A stretch of 64,000 bases of DNA from Methanohalophilus mahii DSM 5219 (GCF_000025865.1 NC_014002.1:1798001-1862000), one strand, 5' to 3'; shown: positions 17,386 to 27,533, numbered from the stretch's first letter. Program-made: numbers and translations. The notes: generated from the sequence alone by a model not told the origin.

Positions 17386-17790
17386 ATGAAAGAAGCAGAA
17401 GAATTGCTAAAAAAGGACCTGTTTGCCCGGTATATCGGAATAGAGTTGCTGGAAATTTCAGAAGGATATGCAAAAGCTTCCATGAAAATAGAAGACTGGC
17501 ACAAAAACGGCCTTGGTACAGTACAGGGAGGTGCCATATTCACCCTTGCAGATTTCACATTTGCCGCAGCAGCAAACTCTCATGGACAAGTGGCTGTTGC
17601 CATCAATGCCAACATAAGCTATCCAAAAGCGGCAACTGAAGGTACTCTAAAGGCAGAAGCTTTCGAAACATCCCTGAATCCCAAAATCGCAACCTATACA
17701 GTAACGGTCACAGATGATACGGCAGGCACTGTTGCCCGCTTCGAAGGTCTTGCATACCGGAAAAGAAACAGAATTGAAGATATTACCTGA
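17386..17790 (+). CDS. PaaI-type hotdog thioesterase
   Basis: This 134-residue single hotdog domain has the family motif GLGTVQGGAIFTLADFTFAAA (about residues 43-63), in which the Gly-Gly-x-x-x-x-x-x-Asp segment forms the thioesterase active site. It would hydrolyse an acyl- or aryl-CoA; the substrate cannot be told. It stands alone on the plus strand between tRNA-Arg and a convergent HAD gene, only two bases from the latter's stop. Confidence 0.85.
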   Translation: MKEAEELLKKDLFARYIGIELLEISEGYAKASMKIEDWHKNGLGTVQGGAIFTLADFTFAAAANSHGQVAVAINANISYPKAATEGTLKAEAFETSLNPKIATYTVTVTDDTAGTVARFEGLAYRKRNRIEDIT

Positions 17791-17792
17791 AC

Positions 17793-18434
17793 TTATTCCA
17801 GGGATAAAAGGTACTGTGCAAGTTCGCCGTGGTTTTCAAATATCCTATCCGCACTCTCCAGTTTATCAGGGGACACATAAGTAGGAACAGCCACACAGTA
17901 CATCCCTGCCCTTTTGGCCGCTTCTACACCTTTTGTTGCATTCTCCACCACAACACAATCCGCAGGATTTACTTCAAGCATACGGGCAGCTTTTAAGAAT
18001 GGCTCCGGTTCGGGTTTGCCTTTGCTGACATCCTCCCCACTGACGACAGCATCGAAGATGCCGGGGAAAAAATCATCCACTATAGTTTTAACAATTGATC
18101 TGTCGGCACCTGAAACCATGGATAACAGAAAATGACCCTTTAGCTGTGGCAAAATCGAGCTTATTTGGTCAAAGGGCCTGAAACTGGCCGTCCGTTTGAA
18201 TTCCTCTTGGTATTGCGCAAGGAGCCCTTCAATGTCCAGAGATGCGATATCGATATTTTTGCTTTTTAATATGTGAGTTACAATGTCAACAGTTCTGGAA
18301 CCTTCCATTTCATAGATGGTTTGCTCATCGAGATGTATTCCCACAGAGCCGAATACCCGGTTAATTGTTTTGACATGATGGGGCATTGAGTCTATGAGAA
18401 TGCCATCCATATCGAAAATCAAAGCCCTGACCAT
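17793..18434 (-). CDS. HAD-superfamily phosphatase (beta-phosphoglucomutase-like)
   Basis: This 213-residue protein has all HAD motifs: DMDGILIDS near residue 8 with both catalytic aspartates, the SGADRS Thr/Ser motif, Lys in SKGKPEPEPFLKAA, and VVENATKGVEAAKRAGM. The cap domain between motifs I and II is the alpha-helical type of beta-phosphoglucomutases and phosphoglycolate phosphatases. Motif III has VVENA rather than the usual VGDS or VEDS, so one acidic ligand is displaced. It follows the response regulator gene by 20 bases and is probably co-transcribed with it. Substrate unknown. Confidence 0.82.
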   Translation of the reverse strand: MVRALIFDMDGILIDSMPHHVKTINRVFGSVGIHLDEQTIYEMEGSRTVDIVTHILKSKNIDIASLDIEGLLAQYQEEFKRTASFRPFDQISSILPQLKGHFLLSMVSGADRSIVKTIVDDFFPGIFDAVVSGEDVSKGKPEPEPFLKAARMLEVNPADCVVVENATKGVEAAKRAGMYCVAVPTYVSPDKLESADRIFENHGELAQYLLSLE

Positions 18435-18454
18435 GTATAAAATACTCCCTGATA

Positions 18455-18844
18455 TCAGGAATCATCAGATATCTCGTGTTTGTGCAGAGCAATCTCAATA
18501 TTGGTATGTAGGTCCTCGATTTTGAAAGGTTTGGAGATATAACCGGCAGGGTGTGTTAATTTTGCCCTTTCAAGGGTTTCTTCATCAGTATAAGCGGTCA
18601 GATATATTACAGGAATGTTGAAATTTTTCCTTATATAATCTCCTGCCCCTATCCCGTCACCTTCTCCTTTCAGCAAGATATCCATCAAAACCAGATCAGG
18701 ATAAAAAAGATCGGCTTTGCGTATAGCATCCTCTGCAGAAGATGCCGTACAGGGGATGGAATAGCCTAAAGATTCAAGTTTGTTTTTAATTGCCATAGCA
18801 ACTATATTTTCATCTTCGACTATCATTATTTGTGCTTTTTTCAT
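18455..18844 (-). CDS. stand-alone response regulator receiver protein
   Basis: This 129-residue CheY-like receiver domain has the acidic pair in VEDE, phospho-acceptor Asp in [16 protein letters not shown], the conserved Thr in YLTAYTDEE and Lys in YISKPF. There is no output domain, so signals are passed by protein contact. GAAGGT six bases before ATG 18844 decides the start over the ATG 36 bases further upstream. No histidine kinase lies nearby. The GEGDGI insertion after the Asp is common in methanogen receivers paired with PAS-domain kinases. Confidence 0.88.
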   Translation of the reverse strand: MKKAQIMIVEDENIVAMAIKNKLESLGYSIPCTASSAEDAIRKADLFYPDLVLMDILLKGEGDGIGAGDYIRKNFNIPVIYLTAYTDEETLERAKLTHPAGYISKPFKIEDLHTNIEIALHKHEISDDS

Positions 18845-19053
18845 CAACGGACCTTCATAAATTTCAGCATCAATATACAATAAATCCTTACCGATAACAC
18901 TTGCACATAAGAATTATAGGTGTTGTTATGAGGGAATAATTATTCATCAAATACCACTTAATATAAATTTATTGTTGTCATTCATATCAAGCTTGATGGT
19001 TCATATATTACAAATAAATAATACATTCCTGATCCCTTATATAGCATAAAAGC

Positions 19054-20610
19054 GTGAGTAAAAGCATGAAACTGGCCCGAAAACCTCTCTTGTTGATGAT
19101 ACTGGACGGATGGGGATACTCACCCATCAGGAAAGGAAATGCTGTGGCACAGGCCAACACCCCTGTTCTTGACAGGCTCGAAAAAGAGAATCCAACCTGT
19201 CTTCTGCAGGCTGCCGGGGAATCAGTGGGCCTTCCAAAGGGACAGATGGGAAACTCCGAAGTAGGCCATCTCAATATCGGCGCAGGCAGAATTGTCTACC
19301 AGGATCTGACCCGCATAAACCTGGCAATCAAAAATGGGGAGGTCTACAAAAACCGGGTCCTGCTTGATGCCATCAGGAATGTGAAGGAAAAGGATTCAAA
19401 ACTGCACATCATGGGACTTTTTTCCCGCGGAGGAGTCCACAGTCATATAGACCATATGCGTGCCCTGATAGAGATGGCTAAAAGGGAAGCCTTAAGTGAA
19501 GTATTCATTCATGCTTTTTTGGATGGCAGGGATGTACCCCCCAGGACTGCCCTTGAGGATATGAAACAGCATGAATTATTCTGCAGGGAAACCGGTATCG
19601 CAAAGACTGCCAGTGTATCCGGCAGATACTATGCGATGGACCGTGACAAACGGTGGGAACGTACCCGGCTTGCCTATGATGCCCTGACACTGGGAGAAGG
19701 AATAAATGCTGAAGATCCTGTGGAAGCGGTACAGCTTGCCTACGACAGAGGAGAAAATGACGAATTTGTCAAGCCCACTGTTATCCAGGAGAAGGGCAAA
19801 CCTGTAGCCACAATTGAAGATAACGATTCTGTGATCATGTTCAATTTCCGCCCGGACAGGGCAAGGCAGCTTACCTATGCATTGGTGGAAGATGGATTCG
19901 AAGGATTCGAGAGGAAAAAGTATCCACAGGTACACTATGTCTGCATGACACAATATGATGAAAAACTGGATGTGCCTGTTGCTTATCCGCCCAAAGAGAT
20001 AAAAAATACACTTGGTGAAGTGTTGAGCAGGGAAAATATACCCCAGTTACGTATCGCTGAAACTGAAAAATATGCCCATGTTACCTTTTTCTTCAACGGT
20101 GGAGTGGAAAAGAAATTCAAAGGAGAAGAAAGATGCCTCATACCCTCACCCAGGATTGCGACCTATGACCTCAAACCCGAAATGAGTGCCTATGAAGTTG
20201 CTGAAGAACTCACCAACAGGATTGAATCAGCAAATTATGATGTGATCATACTCAATTTTGCCAACATGGATATGGTGGGACATACCGGTTTCTTTGAGCC
20301 GACTATCAAAGCCGTAGAGGCTGTGGATGAATGTGTGGGAAAAGTTATCGCAAAGATACGCCAAAAGGATGGTGAAGCATTGATAATCGCTGACCACGGG
20401 AATGCAGAACAAATGGAAGAAATTCATGGAGACCAGCCCCATACCGCCCACACAAGCAATCCGGTTAAATGCATATGTATCTCAGAGAGACAAAATATCA
20501 AAATGAGAAATGGGATACTTGCCGATGTTGCACCGACTGTCCTGCAAATGCTTGCAATAAAACAACCAGAAGAAATGACAGGTAAATCCCTGATTGTTCA
20601 AAACCATTGA
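19054..20610 (+). CDS. gpmI: 2,3-bisphosphoglycerate-independent phosphoglycerate mutase
   Basis: The 518-residue enzyme interconverts 3- and 2-phosphoglycerate in glycolysis and gluconeogenesis. It is the two-domain bacterial-type GpmI: the metal site DGWGYSP near residue 20, the phosphoserine in [12 protein letters not shown] (about residue 70), the phosphatase-like insert [11 protein letters not shown] and the closing ADHGNAEQM motif. The start is GTG 19054 or ATG 19066; neither has a clear ribosome binding site. The gene ends 13 bases inside the convergent FEN-1 gene. Confidence 0.93.
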   Translation: MSKSMKLARKPLLLMILDGWGYSPIRKGNAVAQANTPVLDRLEKENPTCLLQAAGESVGLPKGQMGNSEVGHLNIGAGRIVYQDLTRINLAIKNGEVYKNRVLLDAIRNVKEKDSKLHIMGLFSRGGVHSHIDHMRALIEMAKREALSEVFIHAFLDGRDVPPRTALEDMKQHELFCRETGIAKTASVSGRYYAMDRDKRWERTRLAYDALTLGEGINAEDPVEAVQLAYDRGENDEFVKPTVIQEKGKPVATIEDNDSVIMFNFRPDRARQLTYALVEDGFEGFERKKYPQVHYVCMTQYDEKLDVPVAYPPKEIKNTLGEVLSRENIPQLRIAETEKYAHVTFFFNGGVEKKFKGEERCLIPSPRIATYDLKPEMSAYEVAEELTNRIESANYDVIILNFANMDMVGHTGFFEPTIKAVEAVDECVGKVIAKIRQKDGEALIIADHGNAEQMEEIHGDQPHTAHTSNPVKCICISERQNIKMRNGILADVAPTVLQMLAIKQPEEMTGKSLIVQNH

Positions 20611-21617
20611 TCCAGGGTTTGCTGGCTTTGCTGTTTGCCGGCTTTTTCAAGCCGATCTACAGCTTTGAGAACTCGCTCCTCAGAGAAATCGTGCTGTTTG
20701 CAGAGGAAATCCACTATCTTTTCCTTTTGCGGAGATTTCCATTTCAGTTCATAAGCATCCGTCACAGGTGGATTCAGGAAAAAATCGATCTTTGCATCAA
20801 GCTCGTCAATGACTTCACCCCTGTGTTCCAGAATCTTATGGATGCTGCCATACTGTTTAATTAATTTAAGGGCTGTTTTGGGGCCGACTTTTTCCAGCCC
20901 TTTATTGTAATCAGTACCCACACACAGGGCAATACCGATCAGTTGCCGACGATCTATATCCAGTAACTTTATATTTTGCATAAGGTCAATAGATTCGGGT
21001 TCTACATCAATGTAAACATTCTTACCCGGCAGTTTGCGTTTACCCGTAATTGTAAGATTGCGTATTACCCTTGGAGCTCCGAAAAGCAGGGAATCGTAGT
21101 CCTGGGAGGCACTATAATCTGCATCGCCTTTGTTCACCATATAGGCTGCCTGTGCTTCACCCTCAGAAGGAGCCTGTACACAGGGAATTCCCATGTAATC
21201 CAGAAGTTGCATGGAATCTTCCACTATCAGGGCATCTACCTTTGAAGAGGCCTGTGCATATTTGTAAACATCTTCTGACAGGCCTTTTTCTTTTGCTTCA
21301 TCCCATTTTGTAAGGGCCTCTTCCCTGGACTTTTTACGCTGGCTAATTGTATCTGCCTTGAAATCAGGGGGTTTGCCATCAAAAACAAAAACCGGTTTTA
21401 TACCAGCTTCAAAGAGGTTGGTCATCCTGTACAGGATACCGGAGAGATGGGATGTGATATTGCCTCTGGAATCCTTCAGGGGAGTACCGTCACGTTGTCT
21501 GATGATACTCAAAAACTGGTAAAGGGTATTATATCCGTCAATCGCCACTGTCCTGTGAGCAAGATCACCAAACCCCACCTGTCTTTTTTCCAGTATGTCA
21601 CCTATATCTACACCCAT
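20598..21617 (-). CDS. fen: flap endonuclease FEN-1
   Basis: This 339-residue structure-specific nuclease removes 5' flaps in Okazaki-fragment processing and repair. The XPG N domain ([17 protein letters not shown], residues 1-105) and XPG I domain ([13 protein letters not shown], about residue 155) give the metal-binding acidic residues, followed by the helix-hairpin-helix [21 protein letters not shown]-like region. The C-terminus QQTLDQWF is a PCNA-binding PIP box. An unknown small gene ends 22 bases upstream and may share the transcript. Confidence 0.95.
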   Translation of the reverse strand: MGVDIGDILEKRQVGFGDLAHRTVAIDGYNTLYQFLSIIRQRDGTPLKDSRGNITSHLSGILYRMTNLFEAGIKPVFVFDGKPPDFKADTISQRKKSREEALTKWDEAKEKGLSEDVYKYAQASSKVDALIVEDSMQLLDYMGIPCVQAPSEGEAQAAYMVNKGDADYSASQDYDSLLFGAPRVIRNLTITGKRKLPGKNVYIDVEPESIDLMQNIKLLDIDRRQLIGIALCVGTDYNKGLEKVGPKTALKLIKQYGSIHKILEHRGEVIDELDAKIDFFLNPPVTDAYELKWKSPQKEKIVDFLCKQHDFSEERVLKAVDRLEKAGKQQSQQTLDQWF

Positions 21618-21639
21618 TGCAGTGTCCTCTTAAATTGGT

Positions 21640-21942
21640 TTAATGAAGTTGGATATCAGTATCAAGGCGTATATCCAGTACCGAGTCATAATCGACCTTC
21701 ATCCGCCCTACCTTCAATATATTACCTGCCCTCTCAAAGAGAGTAGTTCTGGAAACCTGTAACTGATGCCCGTCCTTTTTCTCACCTTTATGGACCACCA
21801 GCACATTATTTCCTTCAAACTCAGTCTTACCGGTCCTGGAGAGCATATTCCTGATTACCTGCTCAAATTCCGAATATATCAGAATTTCTGAATTCTTCCC
21901 GGATTTTTTTATGACACCAATTGGTTTAAGATTAATTTGCAT
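21640..21942 (-). CDS. conserved hypothetical protein, weakly like short TrmO/TsaA
   Basis: This 100-residue soluble protein is not confidently recognised. Its first 25 residues (NLKPIGVIKK, then SEILIYSEFE) and its end (VLDIRLDTD) look like the first and last strands of the UPF0066/TrmO barrel (PIGVV..., VLDIKPY), but the central RSPxRPNPIG methyltransferase motif is absent. It may be a trimmed relative or a chance likeness. It lies just upstream of the FEN-1 gene on the same strand. Confidence 0.55.
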   Translation of the reverse strand: MQINLKPIGVIKKSGKNSEILIYSEFEQVIRNMLSRTGKTEFEGNNVLVVHKGEKKDGHQLQVSRTTLFERAGNILKVGRMKVDYDSVLDIRLDTDIQLH

Positions 21943-22054
21943 TGAGCCAGCCCCACCATTCTGAAATATGTTGATAAATGCCCATACAGCCCATCACATT
22001 AATATTGTTTTCGGCAGATGTCGATAATGAAAAATAATGGGGAATTAAAAAAGA

Positions 22055-22378
22055 TTAACGATAATTTCTTCTGTTGAAGGTTTCCATAGCATCATCCACC
22101 ACATTTGTGACGGTATCTATTTTTTTACCCATATTATCCTCAACACTCTGAATATTAATCCGAAGAGAGCGTTCCCTTAGATCGAGCTGCTCCTCAATTT
22201 TACGCATCCGCATATCCAGGGAAAGGAGCATCGCCGCAAGAGCTCCTACCATTACAATGGCAGCAAGAACGATCAATGAGTTAGCAGGACTGTATTTGAA
22301 CCTTCCCAGCCATACGTATGTCAACACAAAAGCTGATACGACCATAACGATAGAAAAAACAATGTCCCTTGTTTCCAT
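22055..22378 (-). CDS. small membrane protein with C-terminal coiled coil
   Basis: This 107-residue protein has two membrane segments (about residues 6-24 and 33-53) followed by a charged helical tail (residues 55-107) with heptad character, ending NRRNYR. No family was recognised. The layout suggests a small membrane-tethered scaffold or partner protein. It is divergent from the presenilin-like protease gene across about 107 bases. Confidence 0.6.
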   Translation of the reverse strand: METRDIVFSIVMVVSAFVLTYVWLGRFKYSPANSLIVLAAIVMVGALAAMLLSLDMRMRKIEEQLDLRERSLRINIQSVEDNMGKKIDTVTNVVDDAMETFNRRNYR

Positions 22379-22485
22379 GGTAAGACCTCCAGTATACTTA
22401 ATTCATGTTACTACTTAAGTATTACATAAACTTAATTAATGGATATTGCATTAGGTCCTGTAACATACAAACAGGATGAGAAATT

Positions 22486-23385
22486 TTGAGCGAGAATGAA
22501 AACGGAATCAAGGAATACTTCCCGATGATTGTAATGGCCGGTTTTATACTGGTCATCCAGATCATTGCACTTACCCTTGCACAACCAATGAACGATCTGG
22601 GAATGCAGGCAGTAGATAACCCTCAATCCGCGAGCAATTCCATATACTACATAATCGCAATCCTCATATTCACCCTGTTTTTACTTTTCGCTATCAAGAA
22701 AGAAATACAATGGGTAATCCAGATAATCATCCTTGTTGCTGTTGCCTCTACCATGTATTACGGATTCTATCCCCTTCTCCACCTTACAGGATTGGGAGGA
22801 GAAGGACCGGTTATCGGGGGTTTATTAATGGCAACTGTTTTCACAATCCTGCTTTATGTCCATCCTGAATGGTACATAATAGACTTTGTGGGTATCATTG
22901 TAGGAGCAGCTGCAAGTTCTATTTTTGGAATATCATTTGGCATCTTACCTGCAATCGTGCTGCTGGGCCTGCTTGCAGCATACGATGCAATCTCAGTGTA
23001 TAAGACAAAACATATGATTGCCCTTGCAGAGGGCGTGATGGACCTGAAGCTGCCAATCCTGTTTGTTATACCCAAAAAAAGGAATTACTCATTTATTGAG
23101 GACACACCCTCAACAGAAGGAGAAAAAGAAGCCTTCTACATGGGATTGGGTGATGCCATAATGCCAACAATAATAGTCGTTTCTGCAAATGTATTCCTTC
23201 CCCATGAAGGTTTCATAGGAATCCCCGCCATCGGAGCAATGGTCGGTACCCTTATCGGATTTTTTGCCCTGACAATCCTGGTCATGAAGGGAAAACCCCA
23301 GGCAGGCCTCCCATTTTTAAACAGCGGGGCAATTCTTGGCTACGCGGCTGGTGCCTTAATAACCGGGATGCCCCTTCTGGGATAA
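22486..23385 (+). CDS. presenilin/signal-peptide-peptidase-like intramembrane aspartyl protease
   Basis: This 299-residue protein has about nine membrane spans. The two catalytic aspartates of family A22 are visible: Tyr-Asp167 in AAYDAISV and Asp223 in MGLGDAIMP. The third family motif, QAGLPFLN, stands near residue 276 where presenilins have PAL. Such archaeal PSH proteases cut other proteins inside the membrane, possibly remnant signal peptides. Translation appears to start at TTG 22486. The loop between the two catalytic motifs carries a soluble KKRNYSFIEDTPSTEGEKEA segment, as in presenilins. Confidence 0.87.
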   Translation: MSENENGIKEYFPMIVMAGFILVIQIIALTLAQPMNDLGMQAVDNPQSASNSIYYIIAILIFTLFLLFAIKKEIQWVIQIIILVAVASTMYYGFYPLLHLTGLGGEGPVIGGLLMATVFTILLYVHPEWYIIDFVGIIVGAAASSIFGISFGILPAIVLLGLLAAYDAISVYKTKHMIALAEGVMDLKLPILFVIPKKRNYSFIEDTPSTEGEKEAFYMGLGDAIMPTIIVVSANVFLPHEGFIGIPAIGAMVGTLIGFFALTILVMKGKPQAGLPFLNSGAILGYAAGALITGMPLLG

Positions 23386-23387
23386 AA

Positions 23388-23840
23388 TTACCTATCCGAA
23401 CCTGTGATGTTGCATGAATCACAGTCACTGTCACAGGAAGGGGAACTACCATTTACCTCGTCATCAAGGGCACGTGTGCCTTCTGCAAGCACCGAGGCAT
23501 TGGAGATAGCCCCACCTATAAGAATAGCATCGAATATCTGTTCCCTTGTCAAACCAAGCCTGCGGGCAACCCTGATATGCATCTTGAGACAATGATCACA
23601 TCTCAGTGCAGAAGCAACACCCACGCAGATAAGTTCGATTGTTTCGGGATCAAGTCTTTCAAACTCCCGCATTATAGAATTATCATACATTACTTTAGGG
23701 ATTAGCAGCTCCGGCATATCTTTCATGAAATTGAGAATATAGGGCACTTCCCCATATCGTTCCTCAACTGTTGAAAGCACATCGGAAACCGCTTCGTCTT
23801 CATCCTTTTCAAGAATTTTCCTGATATTGTCCAGATCCAT
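23388..23840 (-). CDS. AhpD/carboxymuconolactone decarboxylase-like protein with Cys-rich tail
   Basis: This 150-residue all-helical protein has the AhpD redox motif Cys-Asp-His-Cys followed by LKMH, the pattern that supports disulfide chemistry or peroxide reduction in AhpD. The last 20 residues add CDSDCDSCN, which is not part of the usual fold and could bind metal or act as a redox tail. It lies 15 bases after mmp7 on the same strand, at the end of the MCR-activation cluster. A role with that system is suggested by position only. Confidence 0.82.
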   Translation of the reverse strand: MDLDNIRKILEKDEDEAVSDVLSTVEERYGEVPYILNFMKDMPELLIPKVMYDNSIMREFERLDPETIELICVGVASALRCDHCLKMHIRVARRLGLTREQIFDAILIGGAISNASVLAEGTRALDDEVNGSSPSCDSDCDSCNITGSDR

Positions 23841-23855
23841 TACACACCCTCTTAA

Positions 23856-24800
23856 TCATATAGTAAATCCAGTTTCTGAGCGGCGGCGAATTTTTATGAG
23901 AATATAGTCCTTCATTTTTGAAGGAGTGATATTTGCCACATCCGAGAGGGAGATATTTTCATCCAATTCCAGCTGTTCCAGTTTTTCATGGAATTGTCCA
24001 AAGGGAAGTTTCACTCTCATGCCATCCAGTTGAAGGGTTATGGGGGCAGGGGTTAGCACATCATTAATTTCAGGCACCTGCTCTTTAATCTCCTTCATCA
24101 CTCTTGCAGGCAATACTGCAAGAGGATCCCGGGATATTTCTTCACGCAGTTTATCCACAACTTCCCCGACAGTTTTATTCAATACATCAAGGCTGTCCAT
24201 TTCACCTTCATTACGCAGCCTGTGAGATACACGTCCAATGCCTCCAACATAAACATCGGCACCCTCTACATCCTCAGTCTTAAGCTCGGGGCCTCCTGTA
24301 GCCACAATGGGAACATTAACACCCGAGAAAAGTTTGGGTTTCTTATTCATTATACAGTCACTGAAATTCCCAAAACTGTAAACTGCAATGTCATGTTCGT
24401 TGATTAGCCGTCTTTCATAATCCTGAGAGAGAGCCACTCTTCGGCCCATACCACGTGCAAGGCCCAGCATATTGGTGTTAGCACCATCCCTGCGCAGATG
24501 TTCGGCAACATCACATGCCGAATGAGGAAGATGATGGTAGGCAAGGGTTGGGGATACTACAGCTATTTCAGTACCTGTTAAAGGAGCTCGCGTGAGTTTG
24601 CCCAGTATTTTCTTTGCAAGTTCTTCCATCAGGGGGACATCTTTACGGGGAATCAACATCACAAGATTAATTTCCGTTGCAGCCGGTGTACTCTGTACAA
24701 GATAACCCCCAAGGTCTTCCAGGAGTTCAATAATCAGGCCGTGTTTGTGCACACCGCCTTCGTAGACATAGGGTTCAAGCACTGCTGCCACTGGCATCAT
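23856..24800 (-). CDS. mmp7: methanogenesis marker protein 7
   Basis: This 314-residue protein fits the methanogen-only marker 7 family (N-terminus AAVLEPYVYEGGVHKHGLI, then AYHHLPHSACDVAEHLRRDG). Marker proteins of this group copurify with methyl-coenzyme M reductase in its ATP-dependent activating component in Methanothermobacter. No classical enzyme motif is seen; conserved Cys residues occur in HSACDV and SDCIMNKKPK. The start ATG lies 26 bases inside mmp17, and a GTG at 24788 is also possible. It is the last marker gene of the cluster. Confidence 0.88.
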   Translation of the reverse strand: MMPVAAVLEPYVYEGGVHKHGLIIELLEDLGGYLVQSTPAATEINLVMLIPRKDVPLMEELAKKILGKLTRAPLTGTEIAVVSPTLAYHHLPHSACDVAEHLRRDGANTNMLGLARGMGRRVALSQDYERRLINEHDIAVYSFGNFSDCIMNKKPKLFSGVNVPIVATGGPELKTEDVEGADVYVGGIGRVSHRLRNEGEMDSLDVLNKTVGEVVDKLREEISRDPLAVLPARVMKEIKEQVPEINDVLTPAPITLQLDGMRVKLPFGQFHEKLEQLELDENISLSDVANITPSKMKDYILIKIRRRSETGFTI

Positions 24801-25386
24801 CTCCCTTTAGTTCTTCCAGCATCGTGTGTGCTTCATCAATCCATTCTTTTTGCATCGTATCCTCGGATGCCACAAATATGAAATCATTACCGTTCAATGA
24901 ATGATAACGTACCCTGAATCCTTCAGGAGCAACCCTGATAGCCATATCCGCCAGATTGGACTTGAGTGTGCGCCGCGGGTCATCCACAACAAGATTTTCG
25001 AGAGACACCATCTCCTCCTCCGGATTATCCACAAACAGGGAAATAGTCCACCTGTCCGGTTGCTCAAGGCTGTCACGCCCATACCGATCCCAGAGAATCT
25101 GCAACAGGCGCGGAAGATGTTTTTCTACAGAGATAGTGATCAAAATTTCTCCTTCACTGCCCCCTTTTTGTATTTCAGCAAAATCTTTCAAGATCAACTG
25201 TGGAAGAACACCACGTACAACTGCTGCCAGCTGGAAAAGAGAATCTTCGGGCCTTATTTTTACTTTGATTTTTGCAATTCTGCCCGCCATCCCCAGATCG
25301 GAGATTACATCTGATACAACCTTTCGATAGGGAGCAGCTTCCTCTTCAACGGTGGTTTCAACCACGAACTTTTCAAGGGTTGCCAA
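24775..25386 (-). CDS. mmp17: methanogenesis marker protein 17
   Basis: This 203-residue protein belongs to the marker 17 family by sequence pattern and by its fixed place between markers 15 and 7. It starts at TTG 25386 with AAGGAGTGA six bases upstream, and its end overlaps mmp7. No metal or nucleotide motif is obvious; the protein looks like a mixed alpha/beta scaffold. It is known as part of the group of proteins that associate with methyl-coenzyme M reductase during reductive activation. Confidence 0.85.
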   Translation of the reverse strand: MATLEKFVVETTVEEEAAPYRKVVSDVISDLGMAGRIAKIKVKIRPEDSLFQLAAVVRGVLPQLILKDFAEIQKGGSEGEILITISVEKHLPRLLQILWDRYGRDSLEQPDRWTISLFVDNPEEEMVSLENLVVDDPRRTLKSNLADMAIRVAPEGFRVRYHSLNGNDFIFVASEDTMQKEWIDEAHTMLEELKGDDASGSSA

Positions 25387-25392
25387 TTTTAA

Positions 25393-26637
25393 TCACTCCT
25401 TATCAACAAAACCGGAAACAAGCAACGCAGCACCCACTGCACCGATATCCTGGGCATGTGGAGGAACAACAACATCGATCTTGAGCAGTTCTTCCAGAGC
25501 TTTTGGTACACCTGCGATCAGGGATGAACCACCCACCAGGACAAGGGGTTCTTTAACTTCAATTTCCTGGAGCTGCTGTTCAAATATTTGTTCCACAACA
25601 CTGTGGCAGGCAGCAGCAGCCACGTCTTCGGGTGTAGCTCCCTTGGCAAGGGAATTTACAAGGGACTGGATTCCGAAAACAATACAATAACTGTTCATTT
25701 CTACATTTTTCTGCATTCCCTTGATTGCAAGATCCCCGAGTTCCGTTATATCCACATTCAGTCTTTTGGCTGTCATTTCGAGGAATCGACCCGAAGCACC
25801 GGCACAAACGCCTCCCATGGTGAACATCCCGGGAATGCCGTCCTGTACGGAAATGGCTTTGTTATCCATACCCCCAATATCAATTACAGTGGCATTACCC
25901 TGCTGTGTCTTTGCAAGGTAGACTGCACCCTTGGAGTTTACCGTAATTTCTTCCTGCATAAGGTCGGCGTTGAAGTGATCACCTATAAGGAAACGTCCAT
26001 ATCCTGTTGTACCGATTGCCTGCAGGTCCTCTCTCTTGACATCGGCCTGGTCCAGTGCCTGCTGAAGGGCTTTTTTGGCACTTTCAAGCACTTTGATGGT
26101 GGGCACCCAGCCTTCACCGATTATCTCATTATCCCTCATAACTACAGCTTTGGTAGTTGTTGAACCTGAGTCAATACCTGCTGTCAATCCTTCCTGATAT
26201 TCCCTTGCAAGTAAATGTTTGCTCTTTGCAATGGTTGTCAGGGCTTCCATGCGTGTCAGCAGGGTAGCCGCGGTCGTTCGTTCGGTAAAGGAATAACTTA
26301 TAACCGGCAGACCTGAATCTTCAAAAATATAACGGCGCACTTCATTACGAACTAGTGCAGCTTCAGCACATCGGAAACAGGTAGCAACAAACACAGCGTC
26401 CACCTGAGCCGCACCTTCTACTACAGCTTTTGCCCTGGCCATCATAAGACGCAGATCAGGACTTGCGACTTCCAGCCCGAATTCCTGACCTATGGTGTCC
26501 AGTGATGCCACATCCATCTCCGGATAGACAAGTTCCGCATTCAAGGAAGATGCTGCCGATTCCAGTTCCTTCTGGATACCGGCATATTCAGAACCGCATG
26601 AAACCAGTGCTATCGTTACCTTATCAGAATTACTCAT
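25393..26637 (-). CDS. mmp15: methanogenesis marker protein 15, BcrA/BadF-type activator ATPase
   Basis: This 414-residue protein has the ASKHA ATPase fold of 2-hydroxyacyl-CoA dehydratase and benzoyl-CoA reductase activators: phosphate-1 loop [13 protein letters not shown] (about residue 153), and [14 protein letters not shown], where activators hold a [4Fe-4S] cluster between two subunits. An extra N-terminal domain of about 140 residues carries CGSEYAG and CFRCAEA. By analogy it would couple ATP hydrolysis to low-potential electron transfer for nickel reduction in coenzyme F430. The start overlaps the mmp5 stop (ATGA). Confidence 0.9.
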   Translation of the reverse strand: MSNSDKVTIALVSCGSEYAGIQKELESAASSLNAELVYPEMDVASLDTIGQEFGLEVASPDLRLMMARAKAVVEGAAQVDAVFVATCFRCAEAALVRNEVRRYIFEDSGLPVISYSFTERTTAATLLTRMEALTTIAKSKHLLAREYQEGLTAGIDSGSTTTKAVVMRDNEIIGEGWVPTIKVLESAKKALQQALDQADVKREDLQAIGTTGYGRFLIGDHFNADLMQEEITVNSKGAVYLAKTQQGNATVIDIGGMDNKAISVQDGIPGMFTMGGVCAGASGRFLEMTAKRLNVDITELGDLAIKGMQKNVEMNSYCIVFGIQSLVNSLAKGATPEDVAAAACHSVVEQIFEQQLQEIEVKEPLVLVGGSSLIAGVPKALEELLKIDVVVPPHAQDIGAVGAALLVSGFVDKE

Positions 26638-27089
26638 TCTCCATCCTCCTCTTTGGGCAGGGATTTCAGGAATTCAGCAATCTGGTATACAAAATCTTTA
26701 CCTTCTTCATCGGTGCGGGGATATTTGACTTCAAGACGGGGAATGTCCCTTTGGCGTGCAAGGAACTTTGTAAGTTCATTGGTACGTGCACAACCCATGC
26801 AACCAAAAGCAGATGCCGAATCCAGCACGATGATCGCAGCGTCGGCTTCATCAACCAGGGGACCCACTATGGACATGCGGCCCCTCACACCGGCAGGAAC
26901 TTCTACTGAAGCATATTTCAAGCCAAGTTTGGGATCTTCGGGAGTAATATTGAGCGGCGGGGAATCCACACCTACTGTAGTGATTTTTTCCCGGATCTTC
27001 TCCATCATTGCAAGGGGTTTATGGCCAAACCTTTCCACAAGATCAGAAAGGATAAGGCTGTTAGTGGGGTAGATGAAAATTTTTGCCAA
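26634..27089 (-). CDS. mmp5: methanogenesis marker protein 5
   Basis: This 151-residue protein matches the marker 5 family, with [20 protein letters not shown] at the start and a central [14 protein letters not shown] that holds a Cys-x-x-Cys. The start is TTG 27089, set by GAGGTG five bases upstream. It overlaps mmp15 by four bases. The Cys pair suggests a cluster or thiol role, not proven. Cluster position ties it to methyl-coenzyme M reductase activation. Confidence 0.86.
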   Translation of the reverse strand: MAKIFIYPTNSLILSDLVERFGHKPLAMMEKIREKITTVGVDSPPLNITPEDPKLGLKYASVEVPAGVRGRMSIVGPLVDEADAAIIVLDSASAFGCMGCARTNELTKFLARQRDIPRLEVKYPRTDEEGKDFVYQIAEFLKSLPKEEDGE

Positions 27090-27098
27090 GGTGTCACC

Positions 27099-27533
27099 TC
27101 ATAATTCGGATTCAATAATATCTTTAAGTTTGGATGGTGAAATTTTGTCAGGAGATTCTTTCTTTTCAGCCGGATTATATGTCTCATACTCATCAAGAGC
27201 TCTGCTGATGATGGGCAATGTTGCTACTTCGTTTCTCAGGTAATGAAACCCCGGCCTTGGTCCTCCGCCTCTGGAAGCCCTGCAGCGACGTTTATCACCT
27301 GGTGGAAAACCCCTCTGTTTCACAAAAACATGATTCGGATCAAGCGCCCTTACTTCGGCTACTACCTTTTCCACCGACTCACGCGGACCTGTCACCATTG
27401 TCCCGAAACAGGTTTCCTTAATGGTAATATCTACATCGGACTCATAGATTTTCATCGCAGCATCAGAAGGGAGCACACTTTCTGAGTCGATCACCACAAT
27501 CTTTGTAATCTCATCAACATCCTCCCCGCTCAT
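27099..27533 (-). CDS. mmp6: methanogenesis marker protein 6
   Basis: This 144-residue protein belongs to marker 6: ITKIVVIDSESVLPSDAAM, then ETCFGTMVTGP and the basic stretch PPGDKRRCRASRGGGPRPG. The last 25 residues (KKESPDKISPSKLKDIIESEL region) look like a flexible helical extension. Its start overlaps the mmp3 stop by four bases. No catalytic motif was recognised. Confidence 0.86.
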   Translation of the reverse strand: MSGEDVDEITKIVVIDSESVLPSDAAMKIYESDVDITIKETCFGTMVTGPRESVEKVVAEVRALDPNHVFVKQRGFPPGDKRRCRASRGGGPRPGFHYLRNEVATLPIISRALDEYETYNPAEKKESPDKISPSKLKDIIESEL

